A stretch of 64,000 nucleotides of DNA, taken from NCBI GenBank assembly GCA_024275485.1, contig JAJRZA010000032.1, positions 24,071 to 88,070 of the forward strand, read 5' to 3'. How positions within the stretch are numbered: the first letter of the stretch is position 1; each line of letters opens with the position of its first letter. Under the pieces are notes generated by a model that had not been told where the DNA came from, ran no database searches, and saw nothing but the letters and a program-made list of their open reading frames with translations. Origin of the DNA: Candidatus Krumholzibacteriota bacterium (GTDB lineage Bacteria > Krumholzibacteriota > Krumholzibacteriia > LZORAL124-64-63). Of the stretch, positions 35,492-43,802 are shown piece by piece. A program made the translations under genes and the position numbers.

Positions 35492-35518
35492 CAATTTACC
35501 CCTCGTCTCCATTTAATC

Positions 35519-35612
35519 GAAGGAGGGTTTAATTCCCCGCCCCTTGGGGCGCTCCTGGCTGGTATGCAAAAAATCTAGCGATACCCCGCTGCTTGCGGCG
35601 GGTGTGGTTCAT
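35519..35612. repeat. Hairpin-rich repeat element inserted at the 5' end of a cytochrome gene
   Basis: AAGGAGG (35520-35526) is followed by two adjacent GC-rich hairpins: CGCCCCTTGGGGCG (35538-35551) and CCCGCTGCTTGCGGCGGG (~35585-35602, with one G-T pair), separated by GC-poor sequence. It looks like a REP/MITE-type palindromic unit. It sits exactly where the start codon and N-region of the next signal peptide should be. No second copy was noticed in the window, so its repeat nature is inferred from structure alone. Confidence 0.5.
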
Positions 35613-37393
35613 TCATAGTTCTGATTCTCTTTTTTGGTTTTTCGGGCTGTATCGATTTCCAGGACCCACCAACGACTCCAGCAGCACCGGACGCTGAACC
35701 TCTCCCGGAAGAATTCGACCCGGAGTCGGTCGGGGCCTACAAGGACATGGATGGTGACGGCCTGTTTCATCATGTTGCTGGTTGCGCCGATTGCCACGAT
35801 TTCCGCAACGGCTCCAACAACCTGATGTTTGTCAGGGATTCCATCAGCACCCCGAATTCGGGTGATCTTTCGGTGGTGTTCACTGCTTCAAGCGGTGCGA
35901 ACTCATTTGCCGACGGTGACAACGTTTACGATGGCATTTGCGAAGTCTGCCATACCAGCAGCTCCCATCATCAGAACAGCGACAATGGCGATCACGCCCA
36001 CCATGCCGGGTCGTCCTGTGTCTCATGTCATTCACACACGGACGAATTTCACCCAAGCGGGTTCCCTGATCATTCCTTGTTTGTAAGTCCTTTTATCGAT
36101 GATGGAAACGGGGTTCCCTCGACCACCCCGGCAACCTGTACGGCCAATTGTCATTCGACTTCATTCGGCACTGATGAAAATAACCCAAAAGTCCATGACA
36201 GCTGTTTGATTTGCCATGATGGGGTGACTTCACCTGTCACCCTGATTTCAGGTTTCAACAACCTGCTGTATGGCGGGGATGCCACGGGCCAATACGTGCC
36301 GGAAACCAATCCATTCAATAATTGCTTTACCTGCCATGGAACCTCCAATCAAACCACCTCCAGCCAAATGTACCCCAATATTGGCACGCATACTGGACAG
36401 GTCGAAGCAACAACCGACGGAACCTGCGAAACCTGTCATGTGGACCTGGCCGATGCCATGGTTCAACCCCTGAACAACGCCGGTCATGCCGGCTGCTCAA
36501 GCTGCCACATGGAACCTTCCATGGTTTTGGTCGGATCGGCCGAAAATGGGCCGGGAAACTGCGTTGATTGCCACGGTAATGAGAGCGTTGTTCACGACAC
36601 CGCGGTTCTGCACAACAACAGGGTTCTCGGTGGTCTCATTGCCGATTGTTCCAGCTGCCATGATGTGACCACCGGCGGGTTTTTCGACCAGTCCAAGATC
36701 GATACCATCCACACCACTTGTGCCACCTGCCACGATTACCAGGGCACCAACCCAAACATCAATATGATCCAGGTGCAAACGACCATTGCTTTCGGAACGA
36801 ACACCGGTACGGTGAATTGTGAAAATTGCCATGAAGGCGGGTTTGGGCTGGTGCATGGTCAAGCGGTGGATCATGCCTCCATCGTGGTGACCAGTGGTCC
36901 GGAATGCGTAGGATGCCACACCAACACCAATCTGGTGGATCCTGGCGATCCCAAGTCCCACAGTGGGTGCTTCAACTGTCATGAAGATGATGGTATGCTT
37001 TTTGTGGGTGCGGGAGGAAACTATGACGTGACGGCCTTGCCGGGTGGTGGAGTTTGCGTCGATTGTCATACCGGACCCTGGCACCTGATGGTTTATCACA
37101 ACGGCTGGAACCAACGTCATTATTTGGATGGTGGATATTTCGCCTGCGACCAGGTGATGGCCACCAACTGCGCCGGCTGCCACCTGCCGGCCATCGTGGA
37201 AGGTGATTATCCAGCCCATGAGAATTACCTGGTTGCCGTAAAATACGCCATTGGTAGCCTTCACTGGAACGGCAGTTGCAACGCTTGTCATTTGACGAAT
37301 AATAGCGGATTGAGAAGTCCTGCGGTACTTGGGGGGGGAATTTGCTGGGATTGCCATGTCGGGTATAACGATGGTTCCCATTTTGGTAAGTAG
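35582..37393 (+). CDS. 17/18-haem lipoprotein cytochrome with missing start codon (possibly disrupted)
   Basis: The open frame runs from just after a TAG at 35576-35578. The first ATG is 35747, but the frame upstream encodes a hydrophobic stretch and lipobox (FIVLILFFGFSGC, Cys codon 35648-35650) followed by a Pro/Asp/Glu linker, i.e. a lipoprotein signal without start or basic N-region. The repeat element lies there instead. The rest has 17 CXXCH sites plus C-T-A-N-C-H (CX3CH, ~36137-36154). Residues after the lipobox include TPNSGDLSVVF...FADGDNVYDGICEVCHTS, the same module as in the 22/23-haem protein. From ATG 35747 alone the product would lack an export signal and could not be haem-loaded. 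Possible use of a non-ATG start or loss of function. Confidence 0.75.
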   Translation, partial: YPAACGGCGSFIVLILFFGFSGCIDFQDPPTTPAAPDAEPLPEEFDPESVGAYKDMDGDGLFHHVAGCADCHDFRNGSNNLMFVRDSISTPNSGDLSVVFTASSGANSFADGDNVYDGICEVCHTSSSHHQNSDNGDHAHHAGSSCVSCHSHTDEFHPSGFPDHSLFVSPFIDDGNGVPSTTPATCTANCHSTSFGTDENNPKVHDSCLICHDGVTSPVTLISGFNNLLYGGDATGQYVPETNPFNNCFTCHGTSNQTTSSQMYPNIGTHTGQVEATTDGTCETCHVDLADAMVQPLNNAGHAGCSSCHMEPSMVLVGSAENGPGNCVDCHGNESVVHDTAVLHNNRVLGGLIADCSSCHDVTTGGFFDQSKIDTIHTTCATCHDYQGTNPNINMIQVQTTIAFGTNTGTVNCENCHEGGFGLVHGQAVDHASIVVTSGPECVGCHTNTNLVDPGDPKSHSGCFNCHEDDGMLFVGAGGNYDVTALPGGGVCVDCHTGPWHLMVYHNGWNQRHYLDGGYFACDQVMATNCAGCHLPAIVEGDYPAHENYLVAVKYAIGSLHWNGSCNACHLTNNSGLRSPAVLGGGICWDCHVGYNDGSHFGK

Positions 37394-37530
37394 GTAGGAT
37401 TGTAAACTCGATATAGGACGGGGGCCTTTGTCAATAACGGGCCCTGTCATTAAAGAACAAAAATTAGACTTATTGCTAAACTTTAATATTTCCGTGCCGA
37501 CAATGCTGACAACACCGGAGGTCAGCAGCC

Positions 37531-38358
37531 ATGGGCACATTTTGGAGAATTCTTCTTCCTATAGCCATTTTAGTCAGACTAATGATGGGGTACGCTTGGG
37601 CCGATCAGCCACCCGAGCATCTTTCTTTGGAGTGCGCCACCTGCCATGATTGGCATCCTGGGGGAGATCTTCCAGTGGATGAGGCATGCATGGGTTGCCA
37701 CGAAACCTGGCTGCCGGAACATGATGCTGCTGCTGGCGTCTTTCATGATCCTACCGACCGGTCATGTTCCAGGTGTCACGGATATCACAGTACGGAAATG
37801 CTGAAGGCGACTGGAAATTTCTTTCAGAGACCTTATGGTGAAGCTCAGGTCTTGCGCCATTGTTCCAGTTGCCATCGATATGATAATGGTCTGGACACCA
37901 TTTCCGATGGCCACGTGATGGCTGCCGCCCAGCAATATCACCAGGATTCTTACCAGCTTTTGATAGTTGGTTTGTCTGAAGCCTGTATGAATTGCCATGA
38001 CGAGGATAGCGAAAATCCGGACACTCCTCCGGCGACTCCGGCTTTTCCTGCCCATGCCAGTCATCCCATCGGTCTTGGTATTCCACCACAATCTCCATGG
38101 GAATTTAGTGGGTTTCGAGAAGAAATCGCAACGGATCTTGAGCTCTTTGACGATCAAATGGAATGCACTACCTGCCATCGTATTCCCGCTCCAACGGTGT
38201 TTCGCCTGGTTCCTTTTCCAACGGTCACCGATCTTTGCAATGGTTGTCACGACATGGCTCCAGGCTTACCCGGTCCGATGGCGGCGAACGGCCCGGCCAT
38301 CAATAAACTCAATATTGGGAATCTTGCCAGGGACTCATTTTCCATGGTGAAAAAATAA
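37531..38358 (+). CDS. Seven-haem periplasmic c-type cytochrome
   Basis: 275 residues, ATG 37531 with GGAGG 9-10 bases upstream. Signal peptide 1-26 (LMMGYAWA|D). Seven CXXCH: CATCH (DWHPGG), CMGCH, CSRCH (GYHS), CSSCH, CMNCH, CTTCH, CNGCH. Compact, with extra His before several motifs. No anchor. The size and haem number suit a soluble periplasmic shuttle between the quinol-oxidising protein encoded next and the outer-membrane complex. Confidence 0.9.
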   Translation: MGTFWRILLPIAILVRLMMGYAWADQPPEHLSLECATCHDWHPGGDLPVDEACMGCHETWLPEHDAAAGVFHDPTDRSCSRCHGYHSTEMLKATGNFFQRPYGEAQVLRHCSSCHRYDNGLDTISDGHVMAAAQQYHQDSYQLLIVGLSEACMNCHDEDSENPDTPPATPAFPAHASHPIGLGIPPQSPWEFSGFREEIATDLELFDDQMECTTCHRIPAPTVFRLVPFPTVTDLCNGCHDMAPGLPGPMAANGPAINKLNIGNLARDSFSMVKK

Positions 38359-38657
38359 ACGGCCCAAGGATGGTACAGGCTGAATCGAAGTTCCTTTGCC
38401 TTGCAAAAAGGGCCTGGCCAAGTCGTTAATGTGTGTCAAGTCGTTAATATGTTGACAATTTTACCATAATGAATGAACGTAACATTTCCCATAAGTTACC
38501 GATGATATGGACTTGCGGGATATGCCGATGCAATCCCTTGACTACCAATAGGTTCTGGAGAAACCCCAGGGGTAGGCTATGAAATTGTTCCCGCAACCTG
38601 AAATTGGAATTGGTTCAGCGACCAGTTCTTCTTCTTCCTGAATTTTGGAGGCTACCG
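38359..38657. other. Leader region of the ImcH-like gene
   Basis: 299 bases without a supported gene. It contains a direct repeat of CAAGTCGTTAAT at 38419-38430 and 38437-38448, then TTGACA at 38453-38458. A possible leader peptide of 20 residues (ATG 38579 to TGA 38641, Ser-rich end) precedes the gene but lacks independent support. Likely a regulated promoter. Confidence 0.5.
38419..38448 (+). promoter_or_regulatory. Tandem 12-base direct repeat, candidate regulator-binding site
   Basis: CAAGTCGTTAAT occurs at 38419-38430 and 38437-38448 with an 18-base period and is followed at 38453 by TTGACA. Tandem half-sites just upstream of a -35-like hexamer are typical of response-regulator binding. 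No matching -10 at the right distance was found, so promoter geometry is unclear. Confidence 0.4.
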
Positions 38658-40172
38658 ATGCCCGAGTCCCCGAACAATCAACACAGCAAACAAAAACTAC
38701 CCTCATCCTTCCACAATTCCATCACCCTCGCCGGTACGGTTTTGGCCGGAACCGCTCTGGCACTCATCATCTTTCTGACGGTGTTGGAAGTCACTTCCGG
38801 TGGCCATCATCCGTACCTGGGGATCATCACTTTTATCATCCTGCCGGTTTTCCTGGTGATGGGTTTGTTGGTTGGGGCGTTTGGCGTTCTGCGTCAACAG
38901 CGACGGCGACGGTTGGGGTTGTCCAGCACGGAAAAACTGCCGAAAGTGGATCTCAACAATCCAGCTCACCTGAGGGCCACACTTTTTGTGGGTGGTACTT
39001 TTATTCTCTTTCTGGCCATGAGCGGGTTTGGCAGTTTCAAGGCCTATGAATACACCGAGAGCGACGAATTCTGTGGCACGCTCTGCCACGAGGTGATGGA
39101 ACCCGAGTACACTGCCTATTCAGTTTCGCCGCACGCGAGGGTGGGGTGCGTGGAGTGCCACATCGGTTCGGGTGCTCAGTGGTTTGTGAAAGCCAAAATC
39201 TCGGGTTTGCGTCAGGTGTACGCCGTCCTGATGGATAAAGTGCCCCGGCCCATCGAAACTCCCATCGCCAACCTCCGTCCTTCCCGAGACACCTGCGAGC
39301 AGTGTCACTGGCCCGCCCACTTCTACAACGAGAAGCTGGTGGTGCACGATTATTACGGCTACGAGGATGAAAACACCCACTGGAAGTTGCATCTGCTCAT
39401 GAAAATCGGTGGTGGGGGAGAAGATGGCCCGGCCAAGGGAATCCACTGGCACATGAACATCAACAACGACATCGAATACGTGGCGACCGACCATCAGCGC
39501 AACGAAATTCCCTGGGTTAGGTCCACCCACTCGGATGGAACGGTAAAAATATTCCGGGATACGGAAGCTGATTTCAAGGACGAGGACCTGGCCGGTCATG
39601 ACGTGCGGCACATGGACTGCATTGATTGCCACAACCGTCCCACTCACCATTACAATCCACCGGCTAGACTGACCAACATAGCCATGAGCCAGGGCCGGAT
39701 CGACCCGACTTTGCCGGGTGTCAAGGGAGTGGTTGTGGATTTGATGAGTGCGTCCTACGCCACGAACGAGGAGGCGATGGAGGCCATCAGAACGGGTGTT
39801 ATTGAGTATTACGCAGAGGAACACCCCGAAATTGCCGAGACTCGTGCCGAGTCCATTGAAACTACCATCGTCACGGTTCAAAGCCTTTTCTCCACCAACA
39901 TCTTTCCTGAGATGAAGGTCAGCTGGCGCCATTTTCCCGATCATATCGGGCATTTGACTACCCCGGGTTGCTTCCGTTGCCACGACGGCAATCACGAAAC
40001 CGAGGACGGTGAGGTCTTGTCCCGCGACTGCAACGTATGCCACACCATCATGGCCCAGGAACGAAAAGACGGGGAACGCTTCGTCTCGCTCGAGAGCGTC
40101 GAATACGTCCATCCCGAAGATATTGACGAGGAGTGGAAGGAAATCAACTGCAGCGAGTGCCACGAAGGGTAA
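38658..40172 (+). CDS. ImcH-like inner-membrane seven-haem NapC/NirT-type quinol-oxidising cytochrome
   Basis: 504 residues; ATG 38658 fixed by GGAGG 6 bases upstream. Three membrane helices (~21-45, 52-78, 107-126), then a NapC/NirT-type periplasmic domain. The first haem site is C-G-T-L-C-H (CX3CH, Cys139) followed by EVMEPEYTAYSVSPHARVGC, then CVECH, CEQCH (WPAHF), CIDCH (NRPTHHYNPP), CFRCH, CNVCH and CSECH at the C-terminus: six canonical plus one. Size, helix number and haem count correspond to ImcH, which takes electrons from menaquinol to periplasmic cytochromes for high-potential metal reduction in Geobacter. Assignment is by architecture. Confidence 0.88.
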   Translation: MPESPNNQHSKQKLPSSFHNSITLAGTVLAGTALALIIFLTVLEVTSGGHHPYLGIITFIILPVFLVMGLLVGAFGVLRQQRRRRLGLSSTEKLPKVDLNNPAHLRATLFVGGTFILFLAMSGFGSFKAYEYTESDEFCGTLCHEVMEPEYTAYSVSPHARVGCVECHIGSGAQWFVKAKISGLRQVYAVLMDKVPRPIETPIANLRPSRDTCEQCHWPAHFYNEKLVVHDYYGYEDENTHWKLHLLMKIGGGGEDGPAKGIHWHMNINNDIEYVATDHQRNEIPWVRSTHSDGTVKIFRDTEADFKDEDLAGHDVRHMDCIDCHNRPTHHYNPPARLTNIAMSQGRIDPTLPGVKGVVVDLMSASYATNEEAMEAIRTGVIEYYAEEHPEIAETRAESIETTIVTVQSLFSTNIFPEMKVSWRHFPDHIGHLTTPGCFRCHDGNHETEDGEVLSRDCNVCHTIMAQERKDGERFVSLESVEYVHPEDIDEEWKEINCSECHEG

Positions 40173-40196
40173 TCGGGCTTGGGTCTGCGAAAAAAA

Positions 40197-40233
40197 GCAG
40201 GGAACTGAAAGCACATTGCCGTCAGTTCCCTGC
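40197..40233 (-). terminator. Rho-independent terminator for the ferredoxin gene
   Basis: GCAGGGAACTGA (40197-40208) pairs perfectly with TCAGTTCCCTGC (40222-40233). On the minus strand the stem is followed by seven T. It lies between two convergent genes and may act in both directions. Confidence 0.8.
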
Positions 40234-40260
40234 ACTAGGCCGATTCAATCGGAACCCGAA

Positions 40261-40437
40261 CTAGTCTACCATTGCGATGGCATCCTCGGGGCATTCTTCA
40301 ACGCAAGCTTCACAGTCGGTGCATTCGTCAGCGGTGACAAAGGCTTTGCCGTCAATCATGTTGATGGCTTCGGTTGGGCAGGCATCGACACAGGCTTCGC
40401 AGCCGTTGCATTTTGCTGGGTCAACCAGGGCAGGCAT
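40261..40437 (-). CDS. 2[4Fe-4S] ferredoxin
   Basis: 58 residues from ATG 40437, fixed by GGAGG. Two cluster motifs: CNGCEACVDACP and CTDCEACVEECP, each C-x2-C-x2-C-x3-C-P, the classical clostridial-type 8Fe ferredoxin arrangement. Strongly acidic, soluble cytoplasmic electron carrier. A terminator follows. It shares strand with the MauE operon 120 bases upstream but has its own ribosome site. Confidence 0.93.
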   Translation of the reverse strand: MPALVDPAKCNGCEACVDACPTEAINMIDGKAFVTADECTDCEACVEECPEDAIAMVD

Positions 40438-40557
40438 TTCGGATCCTCCAGAAAAAAACTCAGTTGGAAAGCCACCGCAGCGGCTTAGAACCCTGCCAAA
40501 ATAGCCAATGAAAAGCACTTGTCAAATTGACGACGATTTTCATTGTCAATTGGAAAA

Positions 40558-41007
40558 TTACCGTTTGAATAGTTGTAGAATTGACGGTCCTGTCTTGCAA
40601 CCCAGCAAGGGTGGCAGGCAGGCCAGAAGCAGCAATGCATCCCGCCAGAGCAGGCTCAAACCAACGCCGTGACCCCCGTCGGTGTTGAAGCATCCGCAAG
40701 AAATATCAAGGCCCCGGTACAGAGCGGAGCTGATGGCGATAATAAAAACAAGGTTCAGCAAAAGAGTGACTAGGGCTGCTCCCCTTTGTTGAATACCCAG
40801 CACCAGCGCCGCACCCACCACGAACTCAAGGACAGGCAGGTAAACAGCGAATGGGTGCAGCAGGGCGAAGGGAACCAACCGGTAATGGTGAATAACCAGG
40901 GCGAAGGCCTGAGGGTTTTGCAGCTTGTCCAATGATGCAAAGATGAATATTCCACCCACAACCAGACGGCAGACAAGAACCACCATGCTTTTGACAGAGT
41001 CGTTCAT
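40558..41007 (-). CDS. MauE/DoxX-family redox-associated membrane protein
   Basis: 149 residues, ATG 41007 (GGAG upstream) overlapping the preceding gene by 4 bases (ATGA). Four membrane helices. Family features: RLVVGGIFIFASLDKLQNPQAFA near the N-terminus and GLDISCGCFN with a Cys-Gly-Cys pair in a loop. The MauE/DoxX group is tied to disulfide or periplasmic redox chemistry. Third gene of an operon with DUF1573 and a rhodanese-like protein. Confidence 0.85.
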   Translation of the reverse strand: MNDSVKSMVVLVCRLVVGGIFIFASLDKLQNPQAFALVIHHYRLVPFALLHPFAVYLPVLEFVVGAALVLGIQQRGAALVTLLLNLVFIIAISSALYRGLDISCGCFNTDGGHGVGLSLLWRDALLLLACLPPLLGCKTGPSILQLFKR

Positions 41008-41543
41008 GGCGTTTCTCCGCTATCGTCCCACGCTTCCAAAATGGTGGGAGCTGAAACAAGACCGCCGGCCTTTTTCCAGCCGTTCACACCAACCCTCAGA
41101 ATGGAAACATTCTCGTAACCGCGCTGCTGCAGCCTGGCGGCAACGTTGGAAACCCCGGTCAGTTCTCCGTTGCCAAAAAGAAGAATGGGATCTTCAGGGT
41201 AGACATCGTCCATCAGGGCCAGCAAATCGTTGTCGAAGGAAACTTCGCGCAGGATGAAGGCATCGGAAATGGTTTCTGCGGCTTCAGCGGCATCGGGTCT
41301 TGTATCGATGAAAAGATGGTCACCCTCTTCAAACAGGATCAGGGCGTCGGCCAATTCCACCAGTGGCGCGCTGAGTTCCAGGTCATAGGTCGTGGGGTCC
41401 GCTTGCCAGGAAAGGGAGTCCGAACGCAACAACCAACTGCCGGCGGCAATCAGCAACGATATTAGCAGAAGCAAAGCCGCCTGGCCTGCCACCAGGCCAG
41501 CGGAAAAATTCGAGGGTTCGGAATGAAGATACCTTATGTCCAT
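41004..41543 (-). CDS. Membrane-anchored rhodanese-like protein without catalytic cysteine
   Basis: 179 residues, ATG 41543. One membrane helix (~16-38, LVAGQAALLLLISLLIAAG) then a rhodanese fold: ADALILFEEGDHLFIDTRPDAAEAAETI, DPILLFGNGELTGVSNVAARLQQRGYENVSILRVGVNGWKKAG. The active loop that normally begins with Cys (x-x-x-C-x-x-G) reads L-F-G-N-G-E-L, so Cys is replaced and no sulfur-transfer activity is expected. The whole protein has no Cys. Presumably a structural or binding partner within this redox operon. Confidence 0.8.
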   Translation of the reverse strand: MDIRYLHSEPSNFSAGLVAGQAALLLLISLLIAAGSWLLRSDSLSWQADPTTYDLELSAPLVELADALILFEEGDHLFIDTRPDAAEAAETISDAFILREVSFDNDLLALMDDVYPEDPILLFGNGELTGVSNVAARLQQRGYENVSILRVGVNGWKKAGGLVSAPTILEAWDDSGETP

Positions 41544-41550
41544 GTCAGGA

Positions 41551-42564
41551 TCACATCCTGACCATGTAGGACACGGGAATTTCCATGATGGGCAAACTTT
41601 CCAGCGTCGTATGGATTTTGATGGTGCCTTTGATCCGTCCTTTGGCTTTCACCGCCCGGGGGTCGTCTTTGCTGATGGGCGATCCGGATACAAGGATCTT
41701 GTTTTGGTGGTTGGGAGTTACCTCCTCGAAAGTAACATTCATTTCGGGAAGGTCGCATTCCACGCCGGTAATTTTGTACTCCAGTTTGCCGGAATGGGGG
41801 AAGATCTGAATGATTTTATTGAAGGATTTTTTGTAGCGGAAGTTGAGCTTGTCCACACTGACCCGCAATGCCAGCACGGGCCAGGCGGACAGATCGATGT
41901 CCACGAAATCCTTGCCTTCGATGTTGGTCTTGACCCGTACATTGTCGCGCTGACGGCCTGCCGGCATTTCTTCCGGAACGGTGATGACCAAAGCACTGAC
42001 CTGGGGATTGCCTTCGTAATTGTTGACGGTACTGATCTGGAACAGACCTTTGCGGCTTTTCTTGGCCTGGATTTCGAGTTTGGGGGCCTCCGTTGCGGTG
42101 AAGATGACTTTTTTGGTCACCGAGGTTCCGACGGGCGTTTGGCTGAAACCCATTCGTTGGGTCTCAGGGTCAATAAGCAAAGGCGAAAAAACATTGGCCT
42201 GAATAATGAAGGAAGTATCAGGGCTGTTGGGATCGTTGCTCAGGATATGCACGACCTTGATAACATTACCGTGAAACTGCTTGCTGTTGAAGTTGATATC
42301 GATGGGAGTGGATTCTCCCGGGGCCAACTGCTTCTTGGAAAGGGTTGGAATGGTGCAGCCACAGTCGGCGTTGACCTCGCTGACGACTAATATTCCGCCA
42401 CCCTTGTTGGTCATGATGACCTGAATATCGCGGCTTTCGTGTTGATTCATGTCACCCAGGTTGATGCTGTTTTTATCAAGATGAATGACCTGGGCACCAG
42501 CGGAACCGACCAGCATGAGGCCGAGCACGGCTGTGGTGGCCAGCGAGAGGGAAACTTTGCGCAT
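41551..42564 (-). CDS. DUF1573 exported protein
   Basis: 337 residues, ATG 42564 with GGAAGG upstream. Signal peptide 1-24 (LMLVGSAGAQ). The DUF1573 domain spans ~25-125 (IHLDKNSINLGDMNQHESRDIQVIMTNKGGGILVVSEVNADCGCTIPTLSKKQLAPGE) with the hallmark CGC turn, followed by further Ig-like domains to the C-terminus. First gene of the operon with the rhodanese-like and MauE proteins. Periplasmic; molecular function of the family is unknown. Confidence 0.88.
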   Translation of the reverse strand: MRKVSLSLATTAVLGLMLVGSAGAQVIHLDKNSINLGDMNQHESRDIQVIMTNKGGGILVVSEVNADCGCTIPTLSKKQLAPGESTPIDINFNSKQFHGNVIKVVHILSNDPNSPDTSFIIQANVFSPLLIDPETQRMGFSQTPVGTSVTKKVIFTATEAPKLEIQAKKSRKGLFQISTVNNYEGNPQVSALVITVPEEMPAGRQRDNVRVKTNIEGKDFVDIDLSAWPVLALRVSVDKLNFRYKKSFNKIIQIFPHSGKLEYKITGVECDLPEMNVTFEEVTPNHQNKILVSGSPISKDDPRAVKAKGRIKGTIKIHTTLESLPIMEIPVSYMVRM

Positions 42565-42752
42565 GAGGGACCTTCCTGTAGAAACGGGGCCTGCCCGGGT
42601 AAAATCAATTTTCCGGCACCATTATAACCGATAAATGCCGGCTTGTTCCGCATCTTTCCTGATTATATGGGTTTTAATGGCACCTCACACAATTTGGTTC
42701 TTTTCTCCCGGCTGGCAAGGGTTTAGGATGGGATTCGTTGAATGGAGGCACA

Positions 42753-43772
42753 ATGCTCAACACGGATTTGAATTTCAACAGCGTGCGCAAAGGCATCGGC
42801 CTTTTGTTCCTGGTTTTGCTGTTGGGGGTATTCTGGTACACGGCCATGGAAGATCTGTCCCTTCTGGACGCCACCTACATGACCGTCGTGACCATCAGTA
42901 CGGTGGGGTTCAAGGAAGTCCAACCCCTTGACACCTCGGGCCGAATATTCACCCTGATTCTCATCATCGCCGGATTGACCGTGATGACCTACACCCTTGG
43001 TGCGGTGGGCCGAGTCGTCATCGAAGGGTCTATCCAGCGATATCTCGGAAGGCAGCGCATGATGCGTGAAGTGGAAAAACTCAAAAATCATTACATGGTT
43101 TGTGGGCACGGACGCATGGGAGCCATCCTTTGTGAGGAGCTCCAGCGTGAAGGTGTTGATTTTGTGGTCATCGAAGGTGATCCCCTGGTGGCGGAGAAGT
43201 TGGTGGAAAAAGGCTATCTGGTGGTTGGAGGAGATGCCACAGAGGATGCCGTCCTGGATAAGGCCGGGGTCGGCCGGGCCAAGGGGCTGGTGGCCGTTGT
43301 CTCCAACAATGTCGACAATCTTTACATTACTCTTTCGGCCCGGCAGATGAGTCGGCAGGACAATCCCGGTTTGTACATTCTTTCTCGGGCCACCGATAAA
43401 AGCGCCAGTGAAAAAATTACCCGGGCAGGGGCCGATCGGGTTATTTCACCTTATGCTATCGGTGGGATGCGTATTGTCCAGGCTCTGCTCAGGCCTACGG
43501 TTTATGATTTTGTAGACGTGGCCACCCAGAGTAGCGGCATGGATCTGATGTTCGAAGAGTTGACCATCAGTGAGGGATCCAAGTTGGATGGAATGGCCAT
43601 CAGGGATTCGGGCATCAGGCAAGATTACGATGTGATCGTCATTGCCATCAAGAAACCCAGCGGCCGGATGGTCTTCAACCCCGGCCCTGAAATCGTCATG
43701 CAGGTGGGCGACCAGCTCATCGTGCTCGGAGACCGAAATCAAATGAAACGCCTGGAGTCGACCATTCTATAG
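42753..43772 (+). CDS. Two-helix potassium channel with cytoplasmic RCK/TrkA domains
   Basis: 339 residues from ATG 42753 (GGAGG 4-5 bases upstream). Membrane helix ~14-30, pore helix and selectivity filter TISTVGF at ~47-53, second helix ~64-84. An RCK-N Rossmann domain starts at ~105 (YMVCGHGRMGAILCEELQREGVDFVVIEGDP), and an RCK-C domain at ~255-339 (GSKLDGMAIRDSGIRQDYDVIVIAIKKPSG ... GDQLIVLGDRNQMKRL). MthK-like architecture. Conducts K+ and is gated by nucleotide or ion binding to the RCK ring. Cotranscription with cysK downstream (30-base gap) is possible. Confidence 0.92.
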   Translation: MLNTDLNFNSVRKGIGLLFLVLLLGVFWYTAMEDLSLLDATYMTVVTISTVGFKEVQPLDTSGRIFTLILIIAGLTVMTYTLGAVGRVVIEGSIQRYLGRQRMMREVEKLKNHYMVCGHGRMGAILCEELQREGVDFVVIEGDPLVAEKLVEKGYLVVGGDATEDAVLDKAGVGRAKGLVAVVSNNVDNLYITLSARQMSRQDNPGLYILSRATDKSASEKITRAGADRVISPYAIGGMRIVQALLRPTVYDFVDVATQSSGMDLMFEELTISEGSKLDGMAIRDSGIRQDYDVIVIAIKKPSGRMVFNPGPEIVMQVGDQLIVLGDRNQMKRLESTIL

Positions 43773-43802
43773 AATGTCGGCCGGGACTTCGCGGAGGCCA
43801 AA

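Noticed and set aside
36497..37540. A 347-codon minus-strand frame opposite the 18-haem cytochrome
   Set aside because: The plus strand carries regularly spaced CXXCH sites; the antisense translation has no family features.
38579..38641. 20-codon leader-peptide-like frame before the ImcH-like gene
   Set aside because: It has a start and a Ser-rich end, but no attenuator structure or codon pattern that would support a leader-peptide function.
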